Shown here: positions 33,371 through 41,961 of the stretch, in pieces
Layout of the letters: every line of letters begins with the position of its first letter
Position numbering within the stretch: the stretch's first letter is position 1
Notes under the pieces: generated by a model
Databases searched by the model: none
What the model saw: only the letters and a program-made list of their open reading frames with translations
What the model was told of the DNA's origin: nothing
DNA from: Christensenella sp. UBA2853
GTDB taxonomy: Bacteria; Bacillota; Clostridia; Christensenellales; Aristaeellaceae
Length of the DNA stretch: 64,000 bases
Assembly (NCBI GenBank): GCA_002350845.1
Contig: DEFL01000057.1
Location: 1-64,000, forward strand
Reading direction: 5' to 3'
Program-made: the position numbers and the translations under genes

Positions 33371-34294
33371 TCACTCCTCCTTCCTGAAGAATCCCATCAG
33401 AACCAGCTGCACAAGATTCACCGCGACCACCAGGACAAGCAGGGTCAGACCGACAGCCGATGCCAGGCCCAGGTTATTCTTTTTAAATCCCACCATGTAC
33501 ATATAGCCCACGATGGTGCGGCCGACTCCGCCGGCATTGTTCTGCTGCCACAGGGCAACCGATTCGGTAAACATGCTGAAGCCGCCGAGCACGGTGATTG
33601 TAATGACATAGATCAGCACCGGCCGGATACAGGGCAGCGTCACATGGAAAAACTTCTGCAAGGCGCTTGCTCCGTCAATCTGGGCCGCCTCATAATAATC
33701 GGTGGGGATCGACTGGAGTCCCGAGAGATAATACACAATGTTGACGCCGTTCCACCGCCACAGGGTCAGAAGAATCAGCACAAAGTTTCCCGGTCCCGCA
33801 TAGCTCAGCCATTTCACGGGCTGGAATCCCATCGCCGTCATCAGGCGGTTCATTGTCGCTGTTTCCAGCGTACCGAACGCCAGGCGGAACACGATGCCGG
33901 CCACAATGATGGAGGTCAGCGAAGGAATAAAGAAGAGCGACTTGAAAAAGCCGCTGCCCTTCGCCAGACCCGAATGCAGGATGCATGCGATCAGCAGCGG
34001 GACAATCGTCAGCACAATGACATCCCAGAGTGCATATCTTCCCGACGTCTGAAGCGCCATCTGGAAATCGCGGGTATTCAGTTTCTGATAGTTTTTCAGA
34101 CCGATAAACTGATGATGGTTCGGCCCGTCAATCTGCTGAAAACTCATGATCACCGTCATGATCAGCGGGTACATATAGACAAAAAGGAAGAAAACAATAA
34201 ACGGTGCAACAAATACGTACGGCACGACTTTCGGGTCGCTCAGGGACCGGATGCCGCGCCGTTTGACTGTTTTTCCGGCGGATCGGTTCTGCAT
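33371..34294 (-). CDS. Sugar ABC transporter permease, MalF-like
   Basis: 307 residues from ATG 34294 (GGAG eight bases upstream; a start six codons earlier has no ribosome binding site). Six membrane helices; EAA loop reads YEAAQIDGASALQKFFHVTLP. It lies downstream of the binding-protein gene, separated by a GC-rich stem-loop. Confidence 0.91.
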   Translation of the reverse strand: MQNRSAGKTVKRRGIRSLSDPKVVPYVFVAPFIVFFLFVYMYPLIMTVIMSFQQIDGPNHHQFIGLKNYQKLNTRDFQMALQTSGRYALWDVIVLTIVPLLIACILHSGLAKGSGFFKSLFFIPSLTSIIVAGIVFRLAFGTLETATMNRLMTAMGFQPVKWLSYAGPGNFVLILLTLWRWNGVNIVYYLSGLQSIPTDYYEAAQIDGASALQKFFHVTLPCIRPVLIYVITITVLGGFSMFTESVALWQQNNAGGVGRTIVGYMYMVGFKKNNLGLASAVGLTLLVLVVAVNLVQLVLMGFFRKEE

Positions 34295-34359
34295 ATTCCG
34301 TTCTCCAATCATTCAGCGTCTTCTATCCCGGTCTGCAGGACAATCGTCATGAGGAAGAA

Positions 34360-34386
34360 GCCGGAGAGGCATCAAGCCCCTCCGGC
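34360..34386 (-). other. Intercistronic stem-loop after the solute-binding gene
   Basis: 10-bp inverted repeat GCCGGAGAGG / CCCCTCCGGC (34360-34369 and 34377-34386, one mismatch) between the solute-binding gene and the first permease, without a T run. Equivalent in position to the hairpin in the alpha-glucan operon. Confidence 0.6.
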
Positions 34387-34404
34387 CGCTCACAGGGTCG
34401 TCAA

Positions 34405-35679
34405 TCAGTTGATCTGGCTGCGAAGCTCTTCTGCGCAGTCCTTCGCGATCTGCTCGGGATCCTCACGCAGTTCGACCAGACGGTAAGCCATCTGCGTCTT
34501 CACGATATCGGTCGCAGCAGGGAAATATTCCGTCAGACAGGTATCCGGAATATCATCGAGCACTTCGGAGAGCACCGCGAAAATGTCCTGATCATAATAC
34601 TCGAAGAACTTGTTGGGTTCCTTCATCTCCTCGGAACCGTAGACATCCTTCAGGATCGGGTCAAAACCGCAGATCTTCCAGGTCGTCACGCAGCCGTCAA
34701 ACGTCAGGCATGCATAGGCCAGGAATTCCTTGGCAAGCTCTGCATTGGGGCTCGAAGCGACCACGGCCGTGCCGGTGCCGCCCATCTGAGCAGACTTGTG
34801 GCCGCCGTCAGCCCACAGAGGCATTGCGGAGACCTTCATCTTTCCGGCCAGGTCAGGCATATAGTTGGTGAAGCGGTCGAGATACCAGAACGGCATGCAG
34901 ACAGCAGCACAGTTGCCGCCGTTCATCCATCCCCAGTACTCTTCCGTGTGGGTCCAGCCGCCGGGGCACGGAATTGCGGTTCCATCATCAAGCATGGACT
35001 TCATAAAGGCCAGGGTATCGATGACAACCTGCTCATCCATCCGCACCTGATTGTCGGGCGTCAGCCAGTCGCCGCCGTGCTGGTTGACCATGGGATACAC
35101 GCTCCAGCAGTCTGCGGATTCCCAGACTATCATGGGTTTGCCGGTCTTTTCAAGAACCGTCTTGCCAGCTGCATGGAAATCATCCCAGGTCTTGATGGTG
35201 GTGTAATCCACGCCGGCTGCTTCCAGAATCTCCGTGTTGTAGAACATGACGGTTGCGCCAATGTGGTGGTCGATGCCGTAGAATTTTCCATCCTTGGCGT
35301 AGTTGTTCAGACGGCTCATGACCAGGTGGTCCTCGATGGGCTCGACATACTCGTTCATGGGAGCCAGGCCAATGTCACCCTTGAGATAGTTGGCAAACAT
35401 GTTGATTTCGATGTCCACCAGGTCCGGGGCGCCTTCCCCGCTCTGCAGAGCGATGGTCAGCTTGTTGTGCATGTCTTCATAGGGGAATACCTGGAAGTCG
35501 ATGTCCAGCTTCGGCTTATCCGCCTCGGCATTCCACTTTTCCATCATCGTCTTGTAGAGTTCCGTGTGCAGTTCCTGGAATGTCCACAGTGTCATTTTGA
35601 CGGGGGCATCTTCAGCCAGCGCAGCGGCCAGACCGAAGACCATTGTCACCGTCAGGAACAGAGCCAGCAGTTTCTTCAT
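34405..35679 (-). CDS. Sugar ABC transporter substrate-binding protein (family 1)
   Basis: 424 residues from ATG 35679, with AGGAGG ten bases upstream. Signal peptide of about 22 residues ends in ALA before EDAP, then VKMTLWTFQE opens the mature family 1 domain. No lipobox cysteine is present, so lipid anchoring is not expected. First gene of an SBP-permease-permease operon under two operator-like sites; next to the fructokinase and GH32 genes, so a fructan-derived sugar is a reasonable guess. Confidence 0.9.
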   Translation of the reverse strand: MKKLLALFLTVTMVFGLAAALAEDAPVKMTLWTFQELHTELYKTMMEKWNAEADKPKLDIDFQVFPYEDMHNKLTIALQSGEGAPDLVDIEINMFANYLKGDIGLAPMNEYVEPIEDHLVMSRLNNYAKDGKFYGIDHHIGATVMFYNTEILEAAGVDYTTIKTWDDFHAAGKTVLEKTGKPMIVWESADCWSVYPMVNQHGGDWLTPDNQVRMDEQVVIDTLAFMKSMLDDGTAIPCPGGWTHTEEYWGWMNGGNCAAVCMPFWYLDRFTNYMPDLAGKMKVSAMPLWADGGHKSAQMGGTGTAVVASSPNAELAKEFLAYACLTFDGCVTTWKICGFDPILKDVYGSEEMKEPNKFFEYYDQDIFAVLSEVLDDIPDTCLTEYFPAATDIVKTQMAYRLVELREDPEQIAKDCAEELRSQIN

Positions 35680-35707
35680 GACAGATCGTCCTCCTTTTTT
35701 CTTTTCG

Positions 35708-35725
35708 AGGATTAACGATAATCCT
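35708..35725. promoter_or_regulatory. Operator-like palindrome downstream of the importer promoter
   Basis: AGGATTAACGATAATCCT, 18 bases, palindromic with one mismatch pair and a central CG as in LacI-family operators. It lies in the leader, about 65 bases from a related site. Confidence 0.5.
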
Positions 35726-35774
35726 TTCACGCAAAGAAAAGCGAAACACCAGACAGTACGTGTTCAATTGTGTA

Positions 35775-35788
35775 GATTAACGTTAACC
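35775..35788. promoter_or_regulatory. Operator-like palindrome near the transcription start
   Basis: GATTAACGTTAACC contains the perfect 10-bp palindrome TTAACGTTAA with central CG, about 20 bases downstream of the -10 box. It shares ATTAACG with the second site. Confidence 0.6.
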
Positions 35789-35807
35789 CTCACCATTCGT
35801 TACATGA

Positions 35808-35835
35808 AGTATATCACATAAACAAATATTGTCAA
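35808..35835 (-). promoter_or_regulatory. Promoter of the second importer operon
   Basis: Minus strand: -35 TTGACA (35830-35835), 16-base spacer, -10 TATACT (35808-35813). The leader to the start codon is about 120 bases and holds both operator-like sites. Confidence 0.75.
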
Positions 35836-35916
35836 CATGCTGCTTTTTTCTTTTTTCACCGGCGCCCGTGCACAAAAGGATTGTTTTTCCTGCAAAAAAG
35901 GGCGCCCGGTTCAGAA

Positions 35917-36890
35917 TCACCGGACGTCCTTTCCATGCTGCCTGAGCAGCTCAACGATTTCTTCGCGTCTGGGCATGACTTTCAGAGCACCCTTTCGCTG
36001 GATGACCAGCGCGGCAGCCGCACTGGCAAAGGTCAGCATCTCTTCCAGGTCCTGCATCTGCAGGTTTTCCAGGCCGTGCTCCAGGATTTCAGAACACAGG
36101 CACAGAAGGTATCCCCGGCGCCGGTCTTTTCCACGGCTGGCACTTTGAACACATGTACCCGGCACCGCATCCCCTGATAGCAGGCCAGGCTCCCGTTTTC
36201 CCCTGCTGTCACACTCAGCAGACGGATCTGCGGGTACTGTTCCAGAAGCAGCGATGCTCCCTGCTCGATATCCCCGGTCCCTGTCATGAATTCCACTTCA
36301 TTATCCGAGATTTTCAGCACATCACACCGGGAAAGTCCCCAGGCGATCTCCTCCCGCGCACGATCCAGACTGTCCCACAGGGATTCCCGCAGGTTGGGAT
36401 CAAAGGAAATCAGCGCGCCTGCTTTCTTTGCTTTGTGCACCGCGGCCCTCGTCGCTTCCCTGCAGGGTTCGTCCGTCAGGGACAGGGAGCCGAAGTGGAA
36501 GATGCGGCAGGATTCGAGCAGCTCTTCGTCCAGTTCCTCCGCCGCAAGACACACATCCGCCCCCGGATTGCGGTAAAACGAAAAGCTTCGCTCACCGCCC
36601 GAAAGGGTATGCACAAAGGCAAGCGTGGTATGCACGCGCGTGTCGCGCCGCAGCCCCCCGGTGCAGATGCCTGCCTCCTGAAGCGTCTGCTCAAGGAGAT
36701 CCCCGAAGGCATCCTGGCCCACTTTACCAAGAAAAGCCGTCTGTTTGCCAAGCTTCTGCAGCATGGCAAGCACATTGCACGGAGCACCGCCCGGATTGGC
36801 TTCCAGCAGCCGGTTTCCGCGTTCGCTCTCTCCGCTGTCGGTAAAATCAATCAGCAGTTCGCCAAGCGCTGTCACATCAAACCGTTTCAT
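35917..36890 (-). pseudogene. PfkB-family fructokinase with a single-base frameshift
   Basis: The upstream frame (start 36890) begins with TALGELLIDFTD and NPGGAPCNVLAML, as in fructokinases, and runs to the catalytic GAGDTFCACVL, then diverges into WSTAWK and stops at 36033. The neighbouring frame continues the family sequence as EILEHGLENLQ through FASAAAALV to a stop at 35917. One missing base near 36090 explains it: CTGAAA for an expected CTGGAA, that is, a lost G from a GG pair. Repaired length is about 324 residues, normal for the family. The broken protein loses the C-terminal part of the nucleotide site. It may be a sequencing error or a real recent lesion. Last gene of the fructan operon. 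Confidence 0.85.
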
Positions 36891-36893
36891 CCT

Positions 36894-38384
36894 TCAGTCC
36901 TCCGAAAACAGACTGTACTTTGTGATATCCATCACGGCTCGGCCATCCGCCTCAAAGCTGATCTGCCGGGCCGATGGATCCGTCAGGATGGTGGCCGTCA
37001 TGACCTGTTCCCCGTCATTGATAAACACTTCAATGCTGAACCGGTCGAGGATCACATGCAGGTGGATTTCGCCGTTTTTCTGGGCAACCTGACAGCGGCG
37101 CTGGTGGATATAGGCCCTGCGTGAGCCGGAGAATTTCCGGTCGATTTTCAGCAGGGATTCATGGGGACGGAAGCTGAGAATGGAGTAGCAGCTTTCATCC
37201 TGGGCAAAGCGCATGGTGAATTTATGATACGGTGCCTGCGCATCCTCCGGGCGGATCCGGATATCCATCTCCACACAGCGGCCCTCAATGCCGGGCAGTG
37301 TCATCCGCTCACTGACGGGCACCTGGGTGTATTCTGCCTTCCCGCTCCGATACAGCGCAAGCTCACGCACAGGCTGCTGATACAGGCGGCCGTCACGGAT
37401 GGTTAGTTCTCTGGGCAGGCTCATCTGCCCAAACCACAGCCGGTCTTCATACCCTGTATTCTTGCAGGTATCCCAGTTCTGCATCCATCCGATCATGACC
37501 CGCCGCCCGTCCGGGGTCAGCAGGGTCTGCGGGGCATAGAAATCAATGCCGTAGTCAATGGCCTGATTCGTCTCCGGAAGAAAGCGCCCCTGCTCCTCGT
37601 CAAACGTGCCGATCTGACAGACTGTCCCGTTGCCGTTATGGTATTCAAAGCCTTCCGGCAGCATATCCTGCGGACTGACAAACAGCACATGCTTTCCTTC
37701 AAGCGGGAAAAAGTCCGGGCATTCCCACATCAGGCCGAAGCGTCCGTCATTCTCCGCCAGAACACTCCTGAACGCCCAGTGAAACCCGTCCTCACTGCCG
37801 TACAGCAGAAGCACACCCCGCTTGTCCTCCCGGCGGGCACCGACCACGCAGCGATAGCTGCCGTCTTCGGTCCGCCAGATTTTCGGGTCGCGGAAATCAT
37901 ACGGGCTCAGGCCCTCCGGCAGGTCACCGGCATCCAGGACCGGATTATGCTCATACTTCTGGTAATCCAGTCCGTTCCCCACGGCAATGCACTGCGTCTG
38001 GAATTCCTTTCCCTTGTCGCCGCCTTCCTTGCGGACCCCTGTATACAGCAGCATCTGCCTGCCGTCCGGGAGTTCCATCGCACTGCCTGAAAAGCAGCCA
38101 AAGGAATCATACGGCGCATCCGGTGCCAGCGCGGCGGGCAGGTAATTCCAGTGCAGGAGGTCATGGCTTACGGCATGCCCCCAGTGCATGGAATTCCACT
38201 GGGTGTCATAAGGGTAATACTGGTAGAACAGATGATATTGCCCGTGATAATAGGAAAAGCCGTTCGGGTCATTCATCCATCCGATCCACGGCGTCAGATG
38301 GAAAACAGGACGGACGGATTTCGGTATTTTGTCTCCCGTCTCTTTTTCATAGGCTCTGGCAAAAATCAGGCTGTGCTTCATCAT
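36894..38384 (-). CDS. GH32 sucrose-6-phosphate hydrolase / beta-fructosidase, cytoplasmic
   Basis: 496 residues, no signal peptide. The GH32 nucleophile motif is GWMNDPNGF (Asp), with the transition-state stabiliser FRDPKI and the acid/base glutamate in MWECPDFF; a C-terminal beta sandwich (about 360-490) is present. It would hydrolyse sucrose, sucrose-6-phosphate or imported fructo-oligosaccharides. The preferred start is ATG 38384 with GAGG nine bases upstream; the first ATG touches the ribosome binding site. Precedes the fructokinase gene by three bases. Confidence 0.92.
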   Translation of the reverse strand: MMKHSLIFARAYEKETGDKIPKSVRPVFHLTPWIGWMNDPNGFSYYHGQYHLFYQYYPYDTQWNSMHWGHAVSHDLLHWNYLPAALAPDAPYDSFGCFSGSAMELPDGRQMLLYTGVRKEGGDKGKEFQTQCIAVGNGLDYQKYEHNPVLDAGDLPEGLSPYDFRDPKIWRTEDGSYRCVVGARREDKRGVLLLYGSEDGFHWAFRSVLAENDGRFGLMWECPDFFPLEGKHVLFVSPQDMLPEGFEYHNGNGTVCQIGTFDEEQGRFLPETNQAIDYGIDFYAPQTLLTPDGRRVMIGWMQNWDTCKNTGYEDRLWFGQMSLPRELTIRDGRLYQQPVRELALYRSGKAEYTQVPVSERMTLPGIEGRCVEMDIRIRPEDAQAPYHKFTMRFAQDESCYSILSFRPHESLLKIDRKFSGSRRAYIHQRRCQVAQKNGEIHLHVILDRFSIEVFINDGEQVMTATILTDPSARQISFEADGRAVMDITKYSLFSED

Positions 38385-38448
38385 ATGCTTCATCCTCGTT
38401 CTGTAAGATCAGGCAGGATCCCATTGGTTTTTCCAGATGGATTCAGTT

Positions 38449-38476
38449 CGGACCGGGGGAAAATCCCCCCGGTCCG
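38449..38476 (-). other. Strong intercistronic hairpin between the two GH32 genes
   Basis: About 11 paired bases, CGGACCGGGGG (38449-38459) with CCCCCGGTCCG (38466-38476), between the lipoprotein GH32 and the cytoplasmic GH32 genes. No T run, so likely a message-stability or partial attenuation element. Confidence 0.6.
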
Positions 38477-38482
38477 TACCGA

Positions 38483-40024
38483 TTACCGGGTATACTCTCT
38501 CAAATCGCTGAACGTCACGGTATTGTTTTCAGCATACAGCCGGACCGGCTTGCCGCTGACGCCGTACAGACGGACCGTGAGTGAAGCCTCGCCATCGAGA
38601 TAGAAGATGCCCACCGAGCCTTCCTGCAGGTAGGTAAACGTGTATTCCTTCCCTGCCTCCAGTTTCGCGTCGGTTTCCGTGATCATGGTGCTTCCCTCGT
38701 TAAACTGCAGCTGAATCTTCTGTGCACTTGGGTCCAGCGTGATCAGCTTATACTTGCCTGCCTGTCCGTTATAGTCAAACGCAAGCCCGAAACAGCCGCT
38801 GCCGGACCAGGTCAGTTTTCCCCGGAGCAGGAAGCTTTCATAGGCAGTGAACGCTTCGGTATAGCTGTAGCGCGCCCCGGACTGCACCTGAATCTGGTCG
38901 CTGTCCACAGCCAGGCGGCGGCGCTTGGTATACTGGTCCGCAATCGACTGCACGGGGGAAAGCACAAGCTCGCCGTTTTCTTTCTGCGTCACCTTCTGGA
39001 CCACCAGGTTGCCGGCCCATCCGGACACTTCGGAAGTGGAGGACGGCGATTCACTGCGCCGGCCCCATCCGGCCATAAAACAGCCCTCAGGACTTTCCAC
39101 ATGCTTGGCCGCATAAAAGAGTTTGGCGTCCAGGCGCTTTGCCTCGCCATACGGGCCGTAGGGCGTATCGGACATGGCGTACCACAGGGTGTCATCCTGC
39201 GCCGAATACGTCAGATAATAATGGCTGCCCAGCTGGAAGGTATCACTGCACTCCAGGTTCCAGAAATTGCCCACAGCATTGGTGAAGATGATGCCGTCAT
39301 ACTGGACATGCGTGAGGTCGCCTGAGAGTGTATATTTGAGAATGCGGGCCACCCCGCCCTGGGAAGCGGTCACGGTCAGGGTAATGGTATCCGTTTCCGC
39401 ATCATAATAGGCCTGCGGGTCGCGGAAGTCACGCTTCTGCCCGATCTCGGCAGGCGGCGTAATGTCCCAGCCCTCCACCTTTTCAAACGCGGTCAGCGTG
39501 CTGCCTTTGGCCAGCATGATCTTTTCCATGTATTCATAGGTATCGGAAGATGCATGGCCGGTATAGAAGAACAGGTATTCATCCCTGACCTTCACCACAG
39601 ACCCGGTTCCGACCCATCCGTCCTGGCCGCCGCCGCGTGCGGATTCCACGACCGGATCGTCGTACTCGGTATAGGTGACAAAGTCTTTGGTCGTGGCCAG
39701 ATAAATGGAATGATTGTAGCTGTCTCCGCCTTCTTTGAGGTAATAAATGTAATAGGTGCCGTCCTCATAATACGGCATGGTATCGCCGACGTAGGGCTGG
39801 TTGATCCCGTCGACGGCAGGGCGGAAAAACTGTCTGTATTCATAGGCACTTTCCTGGCTGCCCGGGGTGCGCAGGGAGGAGAAATCCTTATCATCCGTCA
39901 CTTCGGCGAACGGCTCGCCCTGCTCCCCTGCCGGAGCGGCCGGCTGATTCGTCTGGCTGCATCCTGTCAGGCACAGACACAGGACGCACAGCAGCAAAAG
40001 CACCTTACAGGTTTTCATTTTCAT
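38483..40024 (-). CDS. GH32-like fructan hydrolase lipoprotein
   Basis: 513 residues from ATG 40024 (AGGAGG seven bases upstream). The signal peptide ends in the lipobox LTGC, so the enzyme is anchored outside the membrane. The five-bladed propeller region carries VGDTMPYYEDG in place of the usual WMNDPNG block, DFRDPQAYYD for the RDP motif, and WNLECSDTF for the EC acid/base motif; a C-terminal beta-sandwich follows (about 390-510). The three acidic residues are therefore retained, and activity on levan, inulin or fructo-oligosaccharides is expected. Sits between a carbohydrate-binding lipoprotein and the cytoplasmic GH32. Confidence 0.82.
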   Translation of the reverse strand: MKMKTCKVLLLLCVLCLCLTGCSQTNQPAAPAGEQGEPFAEVTDDKDFSSLRTPGSQESAYEYRQFFRPAVDGINQPYVGDTMPYYEDGTYYIYYLKEGGDSYNHSIYLATTKDFVTYTEYDDPVVESARGGGQDGWVGTGSVVKVRDEYLFFYTGHASSDTYEYMEKIMLAKGSTLTAFEKVEGWDITPPAEIGQKRDFRDPQAYYDAETDTITLTVTASQGGVARILKYTLSGDLTHVQYDGIIFTNAVGNFWNLECSDTFQLGSHYYLTYSAQDDTLWYAMSDTPYGPYGEAKRLDAKLFYAAKHVESPEGCFMAGWGRRSESPSSTSEVSGWAGNLVVQKVTQKENGELVLSPVQSIADQYTKRRRLAVDSDQIQVQSGARYSYTEAFTAYESFLLRGKLTWSGSGCFGLAFDYNGQAGKYKLITLDPSAQKIQLQFNEGSTMITETDAKLEAGKEYTFTYLQEGSVGIFYLDGEASLTVRLYGVSGKPVRLYAENNTVTFSDLREYTR

Positions 40025-40046
40025 GGATATGCCTCCTGATACAAAG

Positions 40047-40079
40047 AGCAGGGAGAACGGGAAAGCCATTCTCCCTGCT
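40047..40079 (-). other. Intercistronic hairpin after the carbohydrate-binding lipoprotein gene
   Basis: Perfect 11-bp stem AGCAGGGAGAA (40047-40057) with TTCTCCCTGCT (40069-40079), followed on the minus strand only by CTTTG. It may stabilise the upstream message or attenuate the GH32 genes. Confidence 0.65.
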
Positions 40080-40090
40080 GAAGGATTGGA

Positions 40091-41947
40091 TTACAGAACG
40101 CTCTGCTGATAGATGGTCACATTGCTGAATTCGATGGTCACTTCATCCAGCTTGGACAGGGCTTCAGAACCGAACTGGAAGAGCAGCTCGAAATCCATAT
40201 CCATGATGAAGGTATCGGTGGTTGCGAAGCGGAAGGTCTGGAACTCGGTGGTCAGGTCCATGCCTTCGGATACACGGGGATCCCAGCCGCCCATGGGGTT
40301 GAGGAAGACGCCGCAGGAGACGGGATGATCGGCCTTTGCGGTGATTTCCACAATGTAGTAGCTGTCGGAAGCAAGGGTCAGCGGGTTGCCGCCAAAACCG
40401 CAGATCAGCTTGTTGTGCCAGTCCACGGTGCCGCCGTTGTCAATGCGGTAGAAGAAGCTGCCATTCTCAGTCCAGATGGTGCCGACGCCGCGGTCGTTAT
40501 CCTCGTCGGTGCCGTTGAAGGTCTGCCAGGGGCATGCAGGGTTTTCTGCATTGGCCGTATTCGGGCCGAAGGGCATGAAGGCATCAATGGTCTTATGGGT
40601 TTCCTTGTCGCCCTCGACCTTGCCGAACTCAACATGGCTGATGGTCAGCACGTTGCCGTTAGCGCCTTCGGGTGCGTTGCCGATCTGAAGACGGATGACC
40701 GGGTCTTCCACATCGGATTCGGCTGTAAACACATTGGAGATGACCGTATCTTCACCGGCGGGAACATTCAGGCCGTTGAAGTTGGCCCGGTTTTCCCAGC
40801 TCTTCTCTGCGCTTTCCACCAGGGCTTCGCCGCCCTGGCCGTTGGCTGCATGGATGGTGAAAGAATAATAGTATTTCTGGCCCTTTTCAATCTTCAGGCC
40901 GCCCAGGGTCATATTGGCCTTGACGCTCCACACACCGCCCTCGGTGGGATAGTTGTCAATGGTCACGACCGCTTTGCCGTCCTCAAAAGCAGTGCTGGCA
41001 TTCGCGCCGTCTCCGGTCTCGGTATACACGCCTTCATTCTTGGAGAAATCAGCCGTGTACACGGGGACCTGATGTTCCTCACCGGAAATCTCGTACAGTT
41101 CAATCTTATCGATGGTCACGGTGAAATCGGTGGGCGTTGTGTCCTCGGCATTGTCGGGGTTCGGGGTAATCTTGCCCAGGTTGAAGAGCAGTTCAGCGCT
41201 GCCTTCCGCAGGAGAGGTGAACGTCAGTTCAAGCGGAGCAACCGTCTCGGTGATCCGTACATTGAATGCGCCGTTGAAGGTTTCCCAGCCCTCTGCCTGT
41301 TCATTGCGCGCCAGGATATGGGCATAGGTGGGTTTGGTGGACTTGGCCCAGATCTTGATCTTGTAATCCGCTGCCTTCAGCGCATAGCCCGCCTTGGCCA
41401 GCTGGACATCACCGTCACTGTTGCCCGGGTTCTGGATGTCGATCACATAGGCGCCGTTTTTCAGGGCGGCAGTTGCCTGAGCGGACTCACCGATCTTGGC
41501 TTCCCAGCCCTTGTTGTCCGTCACTTCAGCCGTGCTGAAATCAAAGGTCTTGTAAGGCACGGCTTCGCCGGTCTTCTTGGTGACCGTCAGGGTGGCATAG
41601 CCCTCCGCGGTGAGGCCGCCCTTATCGGTCACAGAATACACGAGCTCATAGCTGCCGGCCGTCTCCGGAGTGGCTTTGCCGTTTTTAAAGGTCAGTGCCG
41701 GGGTGGACTCGATGGTAATCATCCCGGTCAGGTCGCCGTCCTCCGCATCGGTGGCGGAAAGACCGGCCAGGGCATCAAACTCGGTGCCCGCTTCCACGGT
41801 CTGATCGGCAGCGCCCTGAATGGACGGTGCCGTGTTCGGGGCTTCTGTCGGGGCGGCCGTGGGTTCAGGTTTCTTCTGGCCGGAGCAGGCCGTAAGGCAC
41901 ATGATCAGCGCAAGAAGCAGGGCAATGACTGCAATGGATTTCTTCAT
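40091..41947 (-). CDS. Multimodular carbohydrate-binding lipoprotein
   Basis: 618 residues from ATG 41947 (GGAGG eight bases upstream). A lipobox LTAC ends the signal peptide; a Pro/Thr-rich linker leads into an Ig-like DUF5011-type domain (about 45-125, with ATDAEDGDLTG and TAGSYELVYSVTD). Three successive beta-sandwich modules of about 150 residues follow (near 135-285, 290-450 and 460-618), each with CBM4_9-like features such as FDFSTAEV, YTADFSKNEG and SYYIVEITAKA. No catalytic motif is seen. It probably holds fructan at the cell surface for the neighbouring GH32 lipoprotein. Eight to fifteen bases after the LipO gene. Confidence 0.78.
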   Translation of the reverse strand: MKKSIAVIALLLALIMCLTACSGQKKPEPTAAPTEAPNTAPSIQGAADQTVEAGTEFDALAGLSATDAEDGDLTGMITIESTPALTFKNGKATPETAGSYELVYSVTDKGGLTAEGYATLTVTKKTGEAVPYKTFDFSTAEVTDNKGWEAKIGESAQATAALKNGAYVIDIQNPGNSDGDVQLAKAGYALKAADYKIKIWAKSTKPTYAHILARNEQAEGWETFNGAFNVRITETVAPLELTFTSPAEGSAELLFNLGKITPNPDNAEDTTPTDFTVTIDKIELYEISGEEHQVPVYTADFSKNEGVYTETGDGANASTAFEDGKAVVTIDNYPTEGGVWSVKANMTLGGLKIEKGQKYYYSFTIHAANGQGGEALVESAEKSWENRANFNGLNVPAGEDTVISNVFTAESDVEDPVIRLQIGNAPEGANGNVLTISHVEFGKVEGDKETHKTIDAFMPFGPNTANAENPACPWQTFNGTDEDNDRGVGTIWTENGSFFYRIDNGGTVDWHNKLICGFGGNPLTLASDSYYIVEITAKADHPVSCGVFLNPMGGWDPRVSEGMDLTTEFQTFRFATTDTFIMDMDFELLFQFGSEALSKLDEVTIEFSNVTIYQQSVL

Positions 41948-41961
41948 GGTCATTTCCTCCC

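Noticed and set aside
36083..36097. Programmed -1 ribosomal frameshift in the fructokinase
   Set aside because: The site reads CTGAAATCC; there is no slippery heptamer and no obvious downstream stem-loop. A lost G fits better.
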